Numbered from the stretch's first letter, positions 44,884 to 55,451 are shown. The stretch is DNA of 64,000 bases from Devosia neptuniae (GCF_025452235.1 NZ_CP104965.1:3530501-3594500); one strand, 5' to 3'. Program-made: numbers and translations. Notes: generated by a model not told the origin, from the sequence alone.

Positions 44884-46842
44884 ATGACCCCTGCCCTTGG
44901 CGTTTGCTATTACCCCGAACACTGGCCCGAAGACTGGTGGGACCGCGACGCCGCCCGCATGGCTGAGGTCGGCATCAAATTCGTCCGCATCGGCGAATTC
45001 GCCTGGTCCAGGTTCGAACCCAGTCCCGGCGACCTGCATTTCGATTGGGTCATCCGAGCCATGGATGTGCTCGGTCGTCACGGCCTCAAGGTCGTCTTCG
45101 GCACGCCCACCGCCACGCCCCCGCGCTGGATGGTCGACAAGCACCCCGATATGCTCGCCGTCGATGCCAATGGCCGCAAAAAGGGGTTTGGCTCACGCCG
45201 CCACTACGATTTCTCCCATCTCGGCTATCGCGAGGAAGCCGCCCGCATCACCCAGCTGCTGGCCGATGCCGTCGGCAATCATCCCGCGCTTGGCGGCTGG
45301 CAAACCGACAATGAATATGGCTGCCACGGCACCACCTATTCCTATTCCCCCGCCGCCGAAGCCGGGTTCCGCACCTGGCTCGAAGCCCGCTACGGCACGA
45401 TCGAAGCCTTGAACGAGGCCTGGGGCAATGTCTTCTGGTCGATGGAATATAATCGTTTCGACCAAATCGAATTGCCCAACCTGTTGGTCGCCGAAGCAGC
45501 GCCCGCCCACGATCTGGATTTCCGCCGCTACGCCTCCGACCAGGTCGCCGCCTTCAACAAGGTGCAGTACGACATCCTCAAGACCAAGCGGCCGGACCTG
45601 CCGGTCATCCATAATTTCATGGGTCGCTATACCGAGTTCGACCATTACGACGTGGCCGAAACGCTCGATGTCGCCAGTTGGGATGCCTACCCGCTCGGCC
45701 ACCTTGCCCAGAGCGACGAGCCCGAGGACGTCAAGCGCCACTATATGCGCCAGGGCGAGCCCGACTATCAGGCCTTCCACCACGATCTCTATCGTTCCGT
45801 CGGCCATGGCCGCATGTGGATCATGGAGCAGCAGCCTGGCCCGGTGAACTGGGCCAATTTCAATCCCGATCCACTCCCCGGCATGGCCCGTCTCTGGGCC
45901 TGGGAAGCCTTTGCCCACGGCGCCGAAGTCGTCTCCTATTTCCGCTGGCGGCAGGCCCCGTTTGCGCAGGAGCAGATGCATGCCGGCCTGTTGCGGCCAG
46001 ATAGCGAACCGGCGCCAGCCTATCATGAAGCCAGCCAGGTCGCCGCAGAACTGCGCCAGACCGCCATCGCCGGCACAGCCGCCAAGGGCCGCGTTGCTAT
46101 CGTTTTCGACTATCAGAGCGAGTGGGCCTGGCAGATCCAGCCTCAGGCCAAGGGTTTTAGCCACAGCGCCCATGTCCGCGCCGTCTATGCCGCCTTCCGC
46201 AAGCATGGCGTCGATATCGATATCCTGTCGCCCAGCACCAAGAGCTTTGCGGGCTACGACATCGTCGCCATTCCCGCGCTCTTTGCCTGGAATGACGCGC
46301 TGCGCGAGGCCATTGCCGACTTTGAAGGCCACCTCCTGCTTGGCCCCCGCTCCGGCTCCAAGACGCAGAACTTCGCCATTCCCGCCGCCCTGGCGCCAGA
46401 CCTGCCGAGCAATCTGCTCGACGCCAAGGTGCTGCGCATCGATAGCGTCGATCCGACCCTTGAGGTGGAAGTTCGTGGCGGCGGCGGCGCCGTGCGGCAT
46501 TGGCGCGAGCGCATCGAAACCCGCGCCGAGGTCGAAATCGAGGATGCCGACGGCTGGCCCGTGCTGATCGCGCAGGGCAAGCTGCATTACCTGGCCGCCA
46601 GCGGCAACAAGGCACTGGTTCAGCGCATCGTCGATTACCTGATCGCCGAGGCCGACGTTCCCACGCTATTGCTGCCCGCCGGCGTTCGCTCCCGGGTTCG
46701 CGACGGCTTCCGCATCTATGTGAACTACGGCTCCGGCGCTGCTGTGCTGAACCCGGCCGCCGACGAATCCGGCTATGTGCTGGGCACAGCTGAAATGCCG
46801 GCCGCTGGCGTCACCGTGGCAAAACTCGCCAAGGCCTCGTAG
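44884..46842 (+). CDS. beta-galactosidase, glycoside hydrolase family 42
   Basis: A 652-aa GH42 enzyme without a signal peptide, so cytosolic. The N-terminal barrel starts GVCYYPEHWPEDWWDRDAA. The acid/base Glu144 is in QTDNEYGCHG and the nucleophile Glu315 in WIMEQQPGPVNW. The trimerisation domain (about 395-590) and a C-terminal beta domain follow, with a typical 'GVRSRVRDGFRIYVNYG' end. It releases galactose (or L-arabinose in some members) from beta-galactosides and feeds the genes before it, 9 bases upstream. Its last 32 bases overlap the converging comEC gene. Confidence 0.95.
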   Translation: MTPALGVCYYPEHWPEDWWDRDAARMAEVGIKFVRIGEFAWSRFEPSPGDLHFDWVIRAMDVLGRHGLKVVFGTPTATPPRWMVDKHPDMLAVDANGRKKGFGSRRHYDFSHLGYREEAARITQLLADAVGNHPALGGWQTDNEYGCHGTTYSYSPAAEAGFRTWLEARYGTIEALNEAWGNVFWSMEYNRFDQIELPNLLVAEAAPAHDLDFRRYASDQVAAFNKVQYDILKTKRPDLPVIHNFMGRYTEFDHYDVAETLDVASWDAYPLGHLAQSDEPEDVKRHYMRQGEPDYQAFHHDLYRSVGHGRMWIMEQQPGPVNWANFNPDPLPGMARLWAWEAFAHGAEVVSYFRWRQAPFAQEQMHAGLLRPDSEPAPAYHEASQVAAELRQTAIAGTAAKGRVAIVFDYQSEWAWQIQPQAKGFSHSAHVRAVYAAFRKHGVDIDILSPSTKSFAGYDIVAIPALFAWNDALREAIADFEGHLLLGPRSGSKTQNFAIPAALAPDLPSNLLDAKVLRIDSVDPTLEVEVRGGGGAVRHWRERIETRAEVEIEDADGWPVLIAQGKLHYLAASGNKALVQRIVDYLIAEADVPTLLLPAGVRSRVRDGFRIYVNYGSGAAVLNPAADESGYVLGTAEMPAAGVTVAKLAKAS

Positions 46843-48958
46843 TATTGGGAACGGCGGTGCGGATCTCGAACCGCCCCGCCGTTTCATCCCAACGCAGCCA
46901 ATGCACCCCGCCCGTCCGCAGCGCCGCCGCGTCGATATATTGTGCCACAGTACACGTCGCCGGCACCCTGATGCGGCTGATCACCAGATCATGCGTTGGG
47001 CAATCCTCGGCGAAGGCCGCCGCGCTCTTGATGACGGCGATTGAAAATTCCGGCGTTGTCGCCACACAGGCAATGCTGTCGCAGCGCGCCTCCGCCAGCC
47101 CTTCGCCAATCGCTTCCTGATAATGCTGGCTCCACACTTCCACGGCAAAGCTGCCCGCGCGCCCGGTCACCAGCCCGACGCCTTCGGCGCCGCGTAATGC
47201 GACGGCCTGCGTCGTGTCGGCCACCAGGATATCAGGCCGCTGATCGAGCCCCAGCAGCAGGATCAGGGGCAGCGCCACCACCGGCCCCAACATCCGCCAC
47301 CAATTGCCGACAAAGGCAAACCAGGCCAGCGCAGCAACGCCGATCAGGATGGCGACAGGCGTAAGCAGCGGGTTACCAGTCAGCCCTTCGCTCCAGCCGG
47401 CCACCAGCACGCCGCCACCCACCATGCGGTCGATTCCCCACCCCATGATGGATACAGCGGCCCCTTCGATGCCGAAGGGCATCAGCAGGACCGAGATTAC
47501 GGCAAATGGCATGATGACGAGGCTGACCACCGGCAGCACCAGCACATTGCCGATGACGCCGAGCGGCGCCGTCTGCTGGAAGTGATAGGCGGAGAAGAGC
47601 AGCGTCGCCAGACCGGCAATGAAGCTGGTCATCGCGGTCACCCAGACCGTGCTGCCCATGCGCAGCAGCCAGCCGCTCTGCCCCTTTACCGGCCGGCGCG
47701 GCAGCTCAAAATACCCGATCAACCCAACCACGGCAGCAAAAGACAGCTGGAAACTGGGCCGGAATACGCTGGCCGGATCGATCAGAATGATCGCCAGTGC
47801 GGCGAACGCCACGTTGCGCATGGTCAGCGCCCGCCGCCCCGCCAACACTGCGCCAAAAATCAGCGCCAGCATGATGGTGGAGCGCAAAGCCGGCACATTG
47901 GCCGGTCCGCCCGCCAGCATGAGATAGCCGGCCGCAGCAACGAGCCCGCCAATGGCAGCCAGTTTCTTGACCGGCAGCCGCGTGCCTAAAGCCGGCACCG
48001 AGGCCAGTCCCAATCGCAACAGCCAGAACACCCCGCCCGCCACGATCGACAGGTGCAGGCCGGAAATCGAATAGATATGCGCCAGCCCCGACTCGGCCAG
48101 TATATCCCGCGTCTCGTCGCTCAGCGCACTTTGGTCGCCCATCACCATGGCCCGGCCGATCGCTGCCGTGTCGCCATCGAGCACCGCATCGATCCGCGCA
48201 CCGATGCTGAAGCGCAGGCTCTCAATCATGCGGCTTGCATCAAATCCGCTGGCTGGCGTCACCAGTGTAAAATCGCCAATCACCGAGCCATAGGCGCCAA
48301 TGCCGGAGAAATACGAATGAAACTGCCCGTCATAGCCGCCGGGCAGAACCGGCCCCGGTACGGGCGCCAGCCGGAACCGGCCGGATATGGTGTCGCCCAG
48401 TTCCAGCGCCGGCTCGGCAGGCACCAGCAACCGCGCTTTGGTGATTGCCACCGGCCGCGTCGCTCCTATCGGCACTAGGTTCGACACAACAATCCGGCGC
48501 TCCTCCGCATTGGCCGAGATGATCTCGTCGACCCGTGCCTCAAACTCGCCATAGGCAGGAAATGCGAGCATTTGCGTGCCGAACAATGCGCTGTGAATCG
48601 GCAGCAGACAGAACCCGGCCCAGAATGCGCCGAGCAATGCGACTACGGGTAAGGCCCGGAACCGCCAAGCCATGGCCACTGCCACGCCGAGCACCAAAGC
48701 GACGCCGATCAAAGCCTGCGGCAGCGGTTCAAACGGCAATTGGGCATAAGCCGCCAGTCCGAAAATCATGGCGAAGGGCAGCAGTACAAACAGCCGCCGC
48801 GTTGCGATGGCAGTAGATAGTCCATCGTGGAGCGAGGCCAAAACGCTGCCGCGGCCTTTAGTTAGCGGCCATACTTGCCGTTTTACCGGAACTGGATTCG
48901 GCCGGAGGCGCGCCCGCTCCGGCGCGGTTCTCGGCTCAAGTGTTTCTGCCCCCAGCAC
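46811..48958 (-). CDS. comEC: ComEC/Rec2 family competence protein
   Basis: An inner-membrane channel protein for DNA uptake, up to 715 aa. It has an N-terminal OB-like DUF4131 region, the Competence domain (about 230-510) with the typical [20 protein letters not shown] word (here [17 protein letters not shown]), many membrane helices, and a short remnant of the C-terminal metallo-beta-lactamase-like region. The frame opens with GTG at 48958. The first 38 residues look non-conserved and the true start may be nearer 48844. It diverges from gltX and overlaps the beta-galactosidase gene at its 3' end. Whether the cell is naturally competent cannot be judged. Confidence 0.88.
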   Translation of the reverse strand: MLGAETLEPRTAPERARLRPNPVPVKRQVWPLTKGRGSVLASLHDGLSTAIATRRLFVLLPFAMIFGLAAYAQLPFEPLPQALIGVALVLGVAVAMAWRFRALPVVALLGAFWAGFCLLPIHSALFGTQMLAFPAYGEFEARVDEIISANAEERRIVVSNLVPIGATRPVAITKARLLVPAEPALELGDTISGRFRLAPVPGPVLPGGYDGQFHSYFSGIGAYGSVIGDFTLVTPASGFDASRMIESLRFSIGARIDAVLDGDTAAIGRAMVMGDQSALSDETRDILAESGLAHIYSISGLHLSIVAGGVFWLLRLGLASVPALGTRLPVKKLAAIGGLVAAAGYLMLAGGPANVPALRSTIMLALIFGAVLAGRRALTMRNVAFAALAIILIDPASVFRPSFQLSFAAVVGLIGYFELPRRPVKGQSGWLLRMGSTVWVTAMTSFIAGLATLLFSAYHFQQTAPLGVIGNVLVLPVVSLVIMPFAVISVLLMPFGIEGAAVSIMGWGIDRMVGGGVLVAGWSEGLTGNPLLTPVAILIGVAALAWFAFVGNWWRMLGPVVALPLILLLGLDQRPDILVADTTQAVALRGAEGVGLVTGRAGSFAVEVWSQHYQEAIGEGLAEARCDSIACVATTPEFSIAVIKSAAAFAEDCPTHDLVISRIRVPATCTVAQYIDAAALRTGGVHWLRWDETAGRFEIRTAVPNTTRPWRVLPR

Positions 48959-49037
48959 CCGCCTAGCCCCCGCCCTTGCGCTCGTGCCCCTCTATGGTAC
49001 ACACGGCTCGCAAATTCGTCCAAACTTTCCGGTCGCC

Positions 49038-50456
49038 ATGTCTCAGGTTGTCACCCGCTTCGCTCCTTCGCCCACCGGCTATCTACACATTGGCGGTGCC
49101 CGTACGGCGCTGTTCAATTGGGCCTATGCCCGCAAGACCGGCGGCAAGATGCTCCTGCGCATCGAAGACACCGATCGGGAACGCTCCACCGAAGCCGCCG
49201 TCGTGGCGCTGATCGACGGCCTGACCTGGCTCGGCCTCACCTGGGAAGGCGAGCCGATCAGCCAGTTCGGCCGGGCCGCGCGCCACGCCGAAGTGGCGCA
49301 TGAGCTGGTGAAAATGGGCCATGCCTATTATTGCTATTGCTCGCCCGCCGAACTCGACCAGATGCGCGAGGAAGCCCGCTCTGCCGGCAAGCCGCCGCGC
49401 TACAATGGCTATTGGCGTGATCGCGATCCCAAGGAGGCCCCGGCCGGCGTCGAGCCCGTCATCCGCATCAAGGCCCCGCTCACCGGCGAGATCGTCGTCG
49501 ATGATCACGTGCAGGGCAAGGTCGTGTTCAAGACCGAGAACCTGGATGATTTCATCATCCTGCGTTCCGATGGCACGCCCACCTATATGCATGCCGTAGT
49601 GGTGGACGATCACGATATGGGCGTCACCCATATTATCCGTGGCGACGACCACCTGACCAATGCCGCCCGCCAGATCGTCATCTACAACGCCATGGGCTGG
49701 TCCATTCCGGAGATGTCCCACATCCCCCTGATCCATGGCCCTGATGGTGCCAAGCTCTCCAAGCGCCACGGCGCGCTGGGTGTCGAGGCCTATCGTCAAA
49801 TGGGTTATCTGCCCGAGGCCTTGCGCAATTATCTCGCTCGCCTGGGCTGGAGCCATGACGACGACGAGATTTTCTCCACCGAGCAGATGGTGGAATGGTT
49901 CAGCCTCGAAGGCCTCAACAAGGGCGCCGCGCGCTTTGACTTCGTCAAGCTCGAGAGCATTAACGGCCATTATATCCGCGAGGCCAAGCCGGAATACCTC
50001 TACGACATCATGATCGCGACGGCCGAGGAAGTCGGTCGCCTGACGGATCTCGAAGGCCTGGTCGCCAATAAGGCCACGGCCCTCGCCGCCCTGCCCGAGC
50101 TGCAGCCGCGCGCCAAGACCATTCTTGAGCTGATCGATCTGGCGCAGTTCATCTATGCGTCACGTCCGCTTGCTATCGACACAGCGGCATCGGCTCTGTT
50201 GACCCCCGATGCCCGCGGCGTTCTGGCCGATATGGAAGAAACCCTGCGCGGCCTCAACGAGTGGAGCGTGCCAGCCATCGACGCCGCCATGCGGGCGCTC
50301 GCCGAAGCCAAGGGCCTCAAGCTGGGCAAACTCGCCCAGCCCCTGCGCGCCGCCCTCACCGGCCGCACCGTTTCGCCGGGCATTTTCGAGGTCATGGTAT
50401 TGATCGGGCGCGATGAAAGCATGGCCCGCCTGACCGACCAGACCGCTGCTCACTAG
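49038..50456 (+). CDS. gltX: glutamyl-tRNA synthetase
   Basis: Charges tRNA-Glu (and in many alphaproteobacteria also tRNA-Gln for later amidation). The 472 aa carry the class I signatures [17 protein letters not shown] (HIGH-type) and AKLSKRHGA (KMSKS-type), plus the anticodon-binding C-terminal half. I start at the ATG at 49038, which precedes the conserved [11 protein letters not shown]; an in-frame Met at 48768 would add 90 residues inside the comEC region. It is followed after 148 bases by gltA. Confidence 0.96.
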   Translation: MSQVVTRFAPSPTGYLHIGGARTALFNWAYARKTGGKMLLRIEDTDRERSTEAAVVALIDGLTWLGLTWEGEPISQFGRAARHAEVAHELVKMGHAYYCYCSPAELDQMREEARSAGKPPRYNGYWRDRDPKEAPAGVEPVIRIKAPLTGEIVVDDHVQGKVVFKTENLDDFIILRSDGTPTYMHAVVVDDHDMGVTHIIRGDDHLTNAARQIVIYNAMGWSIPEMSHIPLIHGPDGAKLSKRHGALGVEAYRQMGYLPEALRNYLARLGWSHDDDEIFSTEQMVEWFSLEGLNKGAARFDFVKLESINGHYIREAKPEYLYDIMIATAEEVGRLTDLEGLVANKATALAALPELQPRAKTILELIDLAQFIYASRPLAIDTAASALLTPDARGVLADMEETLRGLNEWSVPAIDAAMRALAEAKGLKLGKLAQPLRAALTGRTVSPGIFEVMVLIGRDESMARLTDQTAAH

Positions 50457-50467
50457 AGCGCGAGGAG

Positions 50468-50484
50468 GGTAAGCGCTGCTTACC
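50468..50484. other. hairpin in the gltX-gltA gap
   Basis: A 7-bp inverted repeat (GGTAAGC at 50468-50474, GCTTACC at 50478-50484) lies 11 bases past the gltX stop with a 3-nt loop and no T tract. It could be a weak stop or an RNA-processing signal. The rest of the gap holds the gltA promoter region and its GAGGAG ribosome site. Confidence 0.4.
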
Positions 50485-50604
50485 TATCGATTGCATCGCG
50501 GGGGCGAAAACTGATACCTCTCCCGCATGCTGCTACGCAGATTTGCCGGCCCAGCCCAACCGAAATTCCTTCCCTTCGGGCGCGCGGCCAACGAGGAGAG
50601 CTGA

Positions 50605-51894
50605 ATGACCGATAAAGTCGCCAAACTCGTCATCGGGGACCAGACTTACGAATTTCCGGTACTGGCCGGATCCGTTGGGCCTGAAGTAATCGACATCCGA
50701 TCTTTGTACGCCAAAACCGGGCTGTTCACCTACGATCCCGGCTTCACCTCGACCGCAGCCTGTGACAGCGCGATTACCTATATCGACGGCGACAAGGGTG
50801 AATTGCTCTATCGCGGCTACCCAATCGACCAGCTCGCCGCCAAGAGCAACTACCTCGAAGTCTGCTATCTGCTGCTCTATGGCGAGCTGCCCAGCAAGGC
50901 TCAGATGGCCGAATTTGAAGAGCTGGTAACCCGCCACACCATGGTGCATGAACAGATGCACTATTTCTACCGTGGCTTCCGTCGCGACGCTCACCCAATG
51001 GCTGTCATGACCGGCGTGGTCGGCGCCATGGCTGCGTTCTATCACGACTCCACCGACATCAATGATCCGCAGCAGCGCGAGATCGCCTCGATCCGCATGA
51101 TCGCCAAGATGCCGACGATCGCTGCCATGGCCTACAAATATTCGATCGGCCAACCCTTCGTCTATCCGCGCAACGATCTCGATTACGCGGCCAATTTCCT
51201 GCATATGTGCTTTGCCGTGCCGGCCGAGGAATACAAGGTCGATCCCCGCATCGCCCGCGCCATGGACCTGATTTTCACGCTCCATGCCGACCACGAGCAG
51301 AATGCCTCGACCTCGACCGTGCGCCTCTCCGGCTCGTCCGATGCCAATCCCTTTGCCTGTATCGCCGCCGGCGTTGCCTGCCTGTGGGGCCCGGCGCATG
51401 GCGGTGCCAATGAAGCCGCGCTCAACATGCTCAAGGAAATCGGCACCGTCGACCGCATCCCCGAATTCATCGCTCGGGCCAAGGACAAGAACGATCCGTT
51501 CCGCCTGATGGGTTTTGGTCACCGCGTCTACAAAAACTTCGATCCGCGTGCCACGGTGATGCAGGCAACAGCCAAGGAAGTGCTCGACATTCTGGGCGTG
51601 CACAATAACCCAACGCTGCAGGTCGCCCAGGAGCTCGAAAAGATCGCGCTCGAGGATCCCTATTTCATCGATCGCAAGCTCTATCCGAACGTCGATTTCT
51701 ATTCCGGCGTCATCCTGGAGGCCATCGGCTTCCCCACCTCGATGTTCACCGTGCTGTTCGCCGTCGCGCGCACCGTCGGCTGGATTTCGCAGTGGAAGGA
51801 AATGATCGCCGACCCGCAGAAGAAAATCGGCCGCCCGCGCCAGCTCTACAATGGCTCGCCAGCTCGCGACTTCACGCCCGTCGCATCGCGCTAG
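50605..51894 (+). CDS. gltA: citrate synthase
   Basis: Condenses oxaloacetate and acetyl-CoA to citrate, the entry step of the TCA cycle. The 429 aa are of the Gram-negative type II size. Conserved stretches include [21 protein letters not shown], the first catalytic His region [14 protein letters not shown], the second in [15 protein letters not shown], and the Asp/Arg segment [22 protein letters not shown] site precedes the ATG. A strong terminator follows. The gltX-gltA-lpxB neighbourhood is typical of the rhizobial order. Confidence 0.97.
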   Translation: MTDKVAKLVIGDQTYEFPVLAGSVGPEVIDIRSLYAKTGLFTYDPGFTSTAACDSAITYIDGDKGELLYRGYPIDQLAAKSNYLEVCYLLLYGELPSKAQMAEFEELVTRHTMVHEQMHYFYRGFRRDAHPMAVMTGVVGAMAAFYHDSTDINDPQQREIASIRMIAKMPTIAAMAYKYSIGQPFVYPRNDLDYAANFLHMCFAVPAEEYKVDPRIARAMDLIFTLHADHEQNASTSTVRLSGSSDANPFACIAAGVACLWGPAHGGANEAALNMLKEIGTVDRIPEFIARAKDKNDPFRLMGFGHRVYKNFDPRATVMQATAKEVLDILGVHNNPTLQVAQELEKIALEDPYFIDRKLYPNVDFYSGVILEAIGFPTSMFTVLFAVARTVGWISQWKEMIADPQKKIGRPRQLYNGSPARDFTPVASR

Positions 51895-51915
51895 GCGTCT
51901 GCCTCTACAAGTCTG

Positions 51916-51949
51916 CGGCCCCATCCTTGTTCGAGGATGGGGCCGTTTT
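51916..51949 (+). terminator. intrinsic terminator after gltA
   Basis: A 12-bp perfect stem (CGGCCCCATCCT at 51916-51927, complement at 51934-51945) with a 6-nt loop is followed by TTTTC, 22 bases after the gltA stop. It also lies in front of the converging lpxB end. Confidence 0.88.
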
Positions 51950-51975
51950 CATGAGCACTATTCGGAGTTGAGCGC

Positions 51976-53115
51976 TTAGCCTCGCCACCAGGCAAGGACC
52001 CGATCGGCAGGGTCCTGGCGCGGGGATTCAGGTTCGCCATGTTCCATCAGGTCTGACAACTCGCCAAAAGCGGCAATCTGTGCCTGGCGGGCTGCCTTGT
52101 CGTCGAGCAGGTTGCGCACCGCTCCGGTCAGCTCCGTGGCGTCCGGTTGCGACAGGACCAGTTCTGGCGCCGCCGCTCGCTTGAGCACGATATTGGGCAG
52201 GCCGACCATGGGCCTATTGATCTTCTCGTAGACCCGAGCCTGATGTCCGTCCATGACATAGCTGATGACCATCGGCACACCCGCCAAGGCCAGTTCCAGC
52301 GTCGCCGTGCCGGAAACGGCTAGCGCCAGCACCGCCCGCTGATACAGCGCGGCTCGCTCCGAGCGCTCGGCAATCACCGTGACCGGCACGGGCCAATCCG
52401 CCACTTCGCGGCGCAGCCGCTCGGCCAGGATCGGCAGGGTTGGGATAACAAAGCCGGTCACCGCGGGGTGATTTGCCACTTCTGCGGCGACCTGCCGGAA
52501 TAGCGGCAAATGTCGCCGCAACTCGCCATCCCGGCTGCCCGGCAGCAAGACCAATGGTCCTGCTTCCACCGCGTCCCGCTGCTGCAAGCGCTCGCGCAAA
52601 GCCGGATGGCCGACATAGGCCGTTGGCGGCCCGCCCAGCTGGGCCATCACTTCGGGCTCGAAGGGCAAGACAGCCAGCACCTCATTGAACAGCGGCGTGA
52701 GCTTGGCCGCGCGCCCGGGCGAACGCGCCCAGACCGAGGGCGCTACATAGAGCAGGATCGGCTCAGCATATTTCATAGCGCGCAGCCGCCGCGCCAGCAG
52801 CGCGGAAAAATCCTGGGCGTCGAACAGCACCACAATATCGGGCTGGCTCGAGCGGATCACCCGCGCCGTCTGCTCGATCCGCCACAACAACAACGGCAGG
52901 CGCAATAATACATCGGTAACGCCCATGACGGATAGATTGCTCATCGGAAACAGCGAGCGCAGCCCCTGCCCGATCAGCTCATCGCCGCCGACCCCGCTCA
53001 GGTCCAGTGCCACCCGCTCGCACAGGCGGCGGACCAGGTCGGCGGCAATCCTGTCGCCGGAGGGTTCGCCGGCCAGCACGAACAGCTTGAGCGGCCTGGC
53101 CATGGGCAATGTCAT
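51976..53115 (-). CDS. lpxB: lipid-A-disaccharide synthase
   Basis: A GT19 glycosyltransferase joining UDP-diacylglucosamine and lipid X to form the lipid A disaccharide, on the inner face of the inner membrane. The 379 aa include the N-terminal LFVLAGEPSGDRIAADLV, VSGVGGDEL-like sequence, VLLPGSRDGELRRHLP and the nucleotide-binding ALAVSGTATLELALAGVPMV. A GGAG site lies 6 bases before the ATG at 53115. It directly follows lpxA with a 21-base gap, leaving no room for the lpxI gene that often sits there in relatives. Confidence 0.94.
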   Translation of the reverse strand: MTLPMARPLKLFVLAGEPSGDRIAADLVRRLCERVALDLSGVGGDELIGQGLRSLFPMSNLSVMGVTDVLLRLPLLLWRIEQTARVIRSSQPDIVVLFDAQDFSALLARRLRAMKYAEPILLYVAPSVWARSPGRAAKLTPLFNEVLAVLPFEPEVMAQLGGPPTAYVGHPALRERLQQRDAVEAGPLVLLPGSRDGELRRHLPLFRQVAAEVANHPAVTGFVIPTLPILAERLRREVADWPVPVTVIAERSERAALYQRAVLALAVSGTATLELALAGVPMVISYVMDGHQARVYEKINRPMVGLPNIVLKRAAAPELVLSQPDATELTGAVRNLLDDKAARQAQIAAFGELSDLMEHGEPESPRQDPADRVLAWWRG

Positions 53116-53136
53116 GCGGCGCTCCGCTGCTGGCGC

Positions 53137-53946
53137 CTAATCGAGCGTGGGACCGTTGCGCGGCAACAGGATCGGGCGATCCGACGCAGCGGCGATGAAG
53201 GCCACGACGTCCTGCACCAGGGCATTGCCCTTGAACAATTCGGCCGCATCCTCGACGCGCTCGCGCAACGTGCCTTCGCTGGCAAAGATCATGCGATAAG
53301 CCGCACGCAGCTTGTGGATTTCTTCGCGATCGAACTTACGGCGCTTGAGGCCAACGAGATTGAGCCCCGTCAGCACCGCACGGTTGCCAACCGCCATGCC
53401 GTAGGGGATCACATCGCCATCCACCATGGAATGGGCGCCGATAAAGGCGTGCGCGCCAACGCGGGTGAATTGATGCACCACGCAATTGCCGCCGAAGATG
53501 ACATTGTCACCAACCTGGCAGTGCCCGGCAATGCCCACATAATTGGCCATAATGACATTGTTGCCGATGATGGCGTCGTGCGCGACATGGGCGCTGGCCA
53601 TGATCAGGCAGTCATTGCCGATCTTGGTCAGCATGCCGCCGCCTTCGGTGCCCGGATTGAGGGTCGCACCCTCGCGGATCGTGCAGCGCTCGCCGATCAC
53701 CAGGCGCGAATTCTCGCCGTGATATTTGAGATCCTGCGGCTGCAGGCCGACCGAGGCAAACGGAAATATGCGCGAGCCCGCGCCGACCTCGGTATTGCCA
53801 TCGATGACGACGTGGGACACCAGTTCCACATTGTCGTGCAGGATGACCTTGTCCCCCACGATGCAATAAGGGCCGATTTTGACGCCTTTGCCGATGCGCG
53901 CGTGCTGCCCGACAATTGCCGTCGGGTGAATTGCGGCATCGCTCAC
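53137..53946 (-). CDS. lpxA: UDP-N-acetylglucosamine acyltransferase
   Basis: First enzyme of lipid A synthesis, adding a 3-hydroxyacyl chain to UDP-GlcNAc. A 269-aa left-handed beta-helix built of hexapeptide repeats (IHPTAIVGQHARIGKGVKIG onward). The catalytic His lies in the stretch AHVAHDAIIGNNVIMANYV, and a helical C-terminal domain starts GLKRRKFDREEIHKLRAAYR. It starts inside the fabZ stop (ATGA), so lpxD, fabZ and lpxA are coupled. Confidence 0.96.
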   Translation of the reverse strand: MSDAAIHPTAIVGQHARIGKGVKIGPYCIVGDKVILHDNVELVSHVVIDGNTEVGAGSRIFPFASVGLQPQDLKYHGENSRLVIGERCTIREGATLNPGTEGGGMLTKIGNDCLIMASAHVAHDAIIGNNVIMANYVGIAGHCQVGDNVIFGGNCVVHQFTRVGAHAFIGAHSMVDGDVIPYGMAVGNRAVLTGLNLVGLKRRKFDREEIHKLRAAYRMIFASEGTLRERVEDAAELFKGNALVQDVVAFIAAASDRPILLPRNGPTLD

Positions 53947-54419
53947 GGTGTTGCCTCGATGATCATGGCAGTGATCTCCGCCTCCGCGATAACGGTGCCT
54001 TCGACGATGGCCTTGGCTTGGTAGCGCCCGACATTACGTCGGCGCTGGATCTTGGCGATATGGAATTCGATGACGTCGCCGGGGCCTGCCGGTTTACGGA
54101 ACTTGGCCTTGTCGACGCCCAGCATCAAGACGATGTTCTTCTTGCCGCCGCCAGCATCGTGCTTGATCACGATCGCGCCCGCAGTCTGCGCCATGCCCTC
54201 GATGATCAGCACACCGGGGAAAATCGGATTTTCGGGAAAATGGCCTTGGAAGATGGGTTCGTTGAACGTGACGTTCTTGATGCCCACGGCCGTCTCATCG
54301 CCGTCGATCTTGATAATCTTGTCGATCATCAGGAACGGATAGCGGTGAGGCAGGCTCCTGAGGATTTCGGCAATGTCCATCGCCGCCAGCTCAGTACCCT
54401 CTATCGCGCTGTCGGTCAT
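53943..54419 (-). CDS. fabZ: 3-hydroxyacyl-[acyl-carrier-protein] dehydratase FabZ
   Basis: Dehydrates 3-hydroxyacyl-ACP in fatty acid synthesis and competes with LpxA for the hydroxyacyl-ACP pool. A 158-aa hot-dog fold with LPHRYPFLMIDKI, the catalytic His in FQGHFPENPIFPGVL and the Glu in IIEGMAQTAGAI. I start at the ATG at 54419, which overlaps the lpxD stop; a longer frame to 54668 lies within lpxD in another frame and is discarded. Confidence 0.96.
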   Translation of the reverse strand: MTDSAIEGTELAAMDIAEILRSLPHRYPFLMIDKIIKIDGDETAVGIKNVTFNEPIFQGHFPENPIFPGVLIIEGMAQTAGAIVIKHDAGGGKKNIVLMLGVDKAKFRKPAGPGDVIEFHIAKIQRRRNVGRYQAKAIVEGTVIAEAEITAMIIEATP

Positions 54420-55441
54420 CCCCGCTTGTCCCCTTTTGTCAGTTTGCGCATTGTGGCGATCTCGCGCCAGAAATCTCTTATATCCTGCGCCGGAGCTCCG
54501 GCAAGTTTGGATCCGGCAGGCCAGTCCTTGGTGACGGCTGCCCGGCCGTGGATCACCGAGCCCGACCCGATCGTCAGATGGCCGGAGGTGCCGGCGCCGC
54601 CGCCCATCAGGACGCTGTCGCCAATCACGGTCGAACCCGCCAGCCCGCTCATCGCCGCGATGATGCAATTGCGGCCAATCCGACAGTTATGACCGATCTG
54701 GACCAGATTATCGATCTTGGTGCCTTCACCGACCATGGTGTCGCCCAGCGCCCCCCGATCGATGGTAGAATTAGCGCCCACTTCAACGCGGTCCTGAAGC
54801 AGGACCCGGCCCAATTGCGGCAGCTTGCGGTTGCTGATGCCGAAATCCAGCCAGCCGAACCCTTCGGTACCGATGCGCACGCCGGACTGGATGACGACAT
54901 CATTGCCGATATGGGCACAATCGATGGTGCAATTGGCCGCGATAATGCAATTGCGGCCGATGGTGACGCCGGCACCGATGACCGTATTAGCGCCGATGAT
55001 CGTGCCGCGACCGATTTCGACCCCGGCGCCAATCACCACATTGGAGCCCAGCGTCACATCGCGCTCAAAGATCGGTGCGCCAAGATCGTCCCGGCCGGCC
55101 GAAATGATGGAGCGCGTGTTGGACGGATAGAGCTGATCGAGAATATCGGCAAACAGGTGATGGGGCTTGTCGGTGACAATCGCCACGCTGCCGGCCGGAA
55201 CGGCATCGCGCAATGCCGGCAAGACGATGACGGCGCCTGCCGAGGTCTTGCGGAGAGCCTCGGTGTAACTGGCGTGGGCAGCTAGGGCGAGATCGCCCGG
55301 AGCGGCAAGATCCAGCTCGGCGACACCCGATATTGCCGGGTTGGCCTGCTGGGAGGGCAGCAATTCACTGCGGCCCACCGCAGTCAGGATCGCGCCAAGC
55401 GTGGCCGTTCCGGCAAAACGATGAAATCGGGTATCGACCAT
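54416..55441 (-). CDS. lpxD: UDP-3-O-acyl-glucosamine N-acyltransferase
   Basis: Third step of lipid A synthesis: N-acylation of UDP-3-O-acylglucosamine. The 341 aa have an N-terminal uridine-binding domain (about 1-105) and a hexapeptide-repeat beta-helix (about 110-310, IGAGVEIGRGTIIGANTVIG...). The catalytic His is in LVQIGHNCRIGRNC, and the end is WREIATMRKLTKGDKRG. A terminator at 55452-55490 separates it from bamA, so it may have its own promoter inside a 70-base gap or rely on read-through. Confidence 0.95.
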   Translation of the reverse strand: MVDTRFHRFAGTATLGAILTAVGRSELLPSQQANPAISGVAELDLAAPGDLALAAHASYTEALRKTSAGAVIVLPALRDAVPAGSVAIVTDKPHHLFADILDQLYPSNTRSIISAGRDDLGAPIFERDVTLGSNVVIGAGVEIGRGTIIGANTVIGAGVTIGRNCIIAANCTIDCAHIGNDVVIQSGVRIGTEGFGWLDFGISNRKLPQLGRVLLQDRVEVGANSTIDRGALGDTMVGEGTKIDNLVQIGHNCRIGRNCIIAAMSGLAGSTVIGDSVLMGGGAGTSGHLTIGSGSVIHGRAAVTKDWPAGSKLAGAPAQDIRDFWREIATMRKLTKGDKRG

Positions 55442-55451
55442 GATGTCACTT

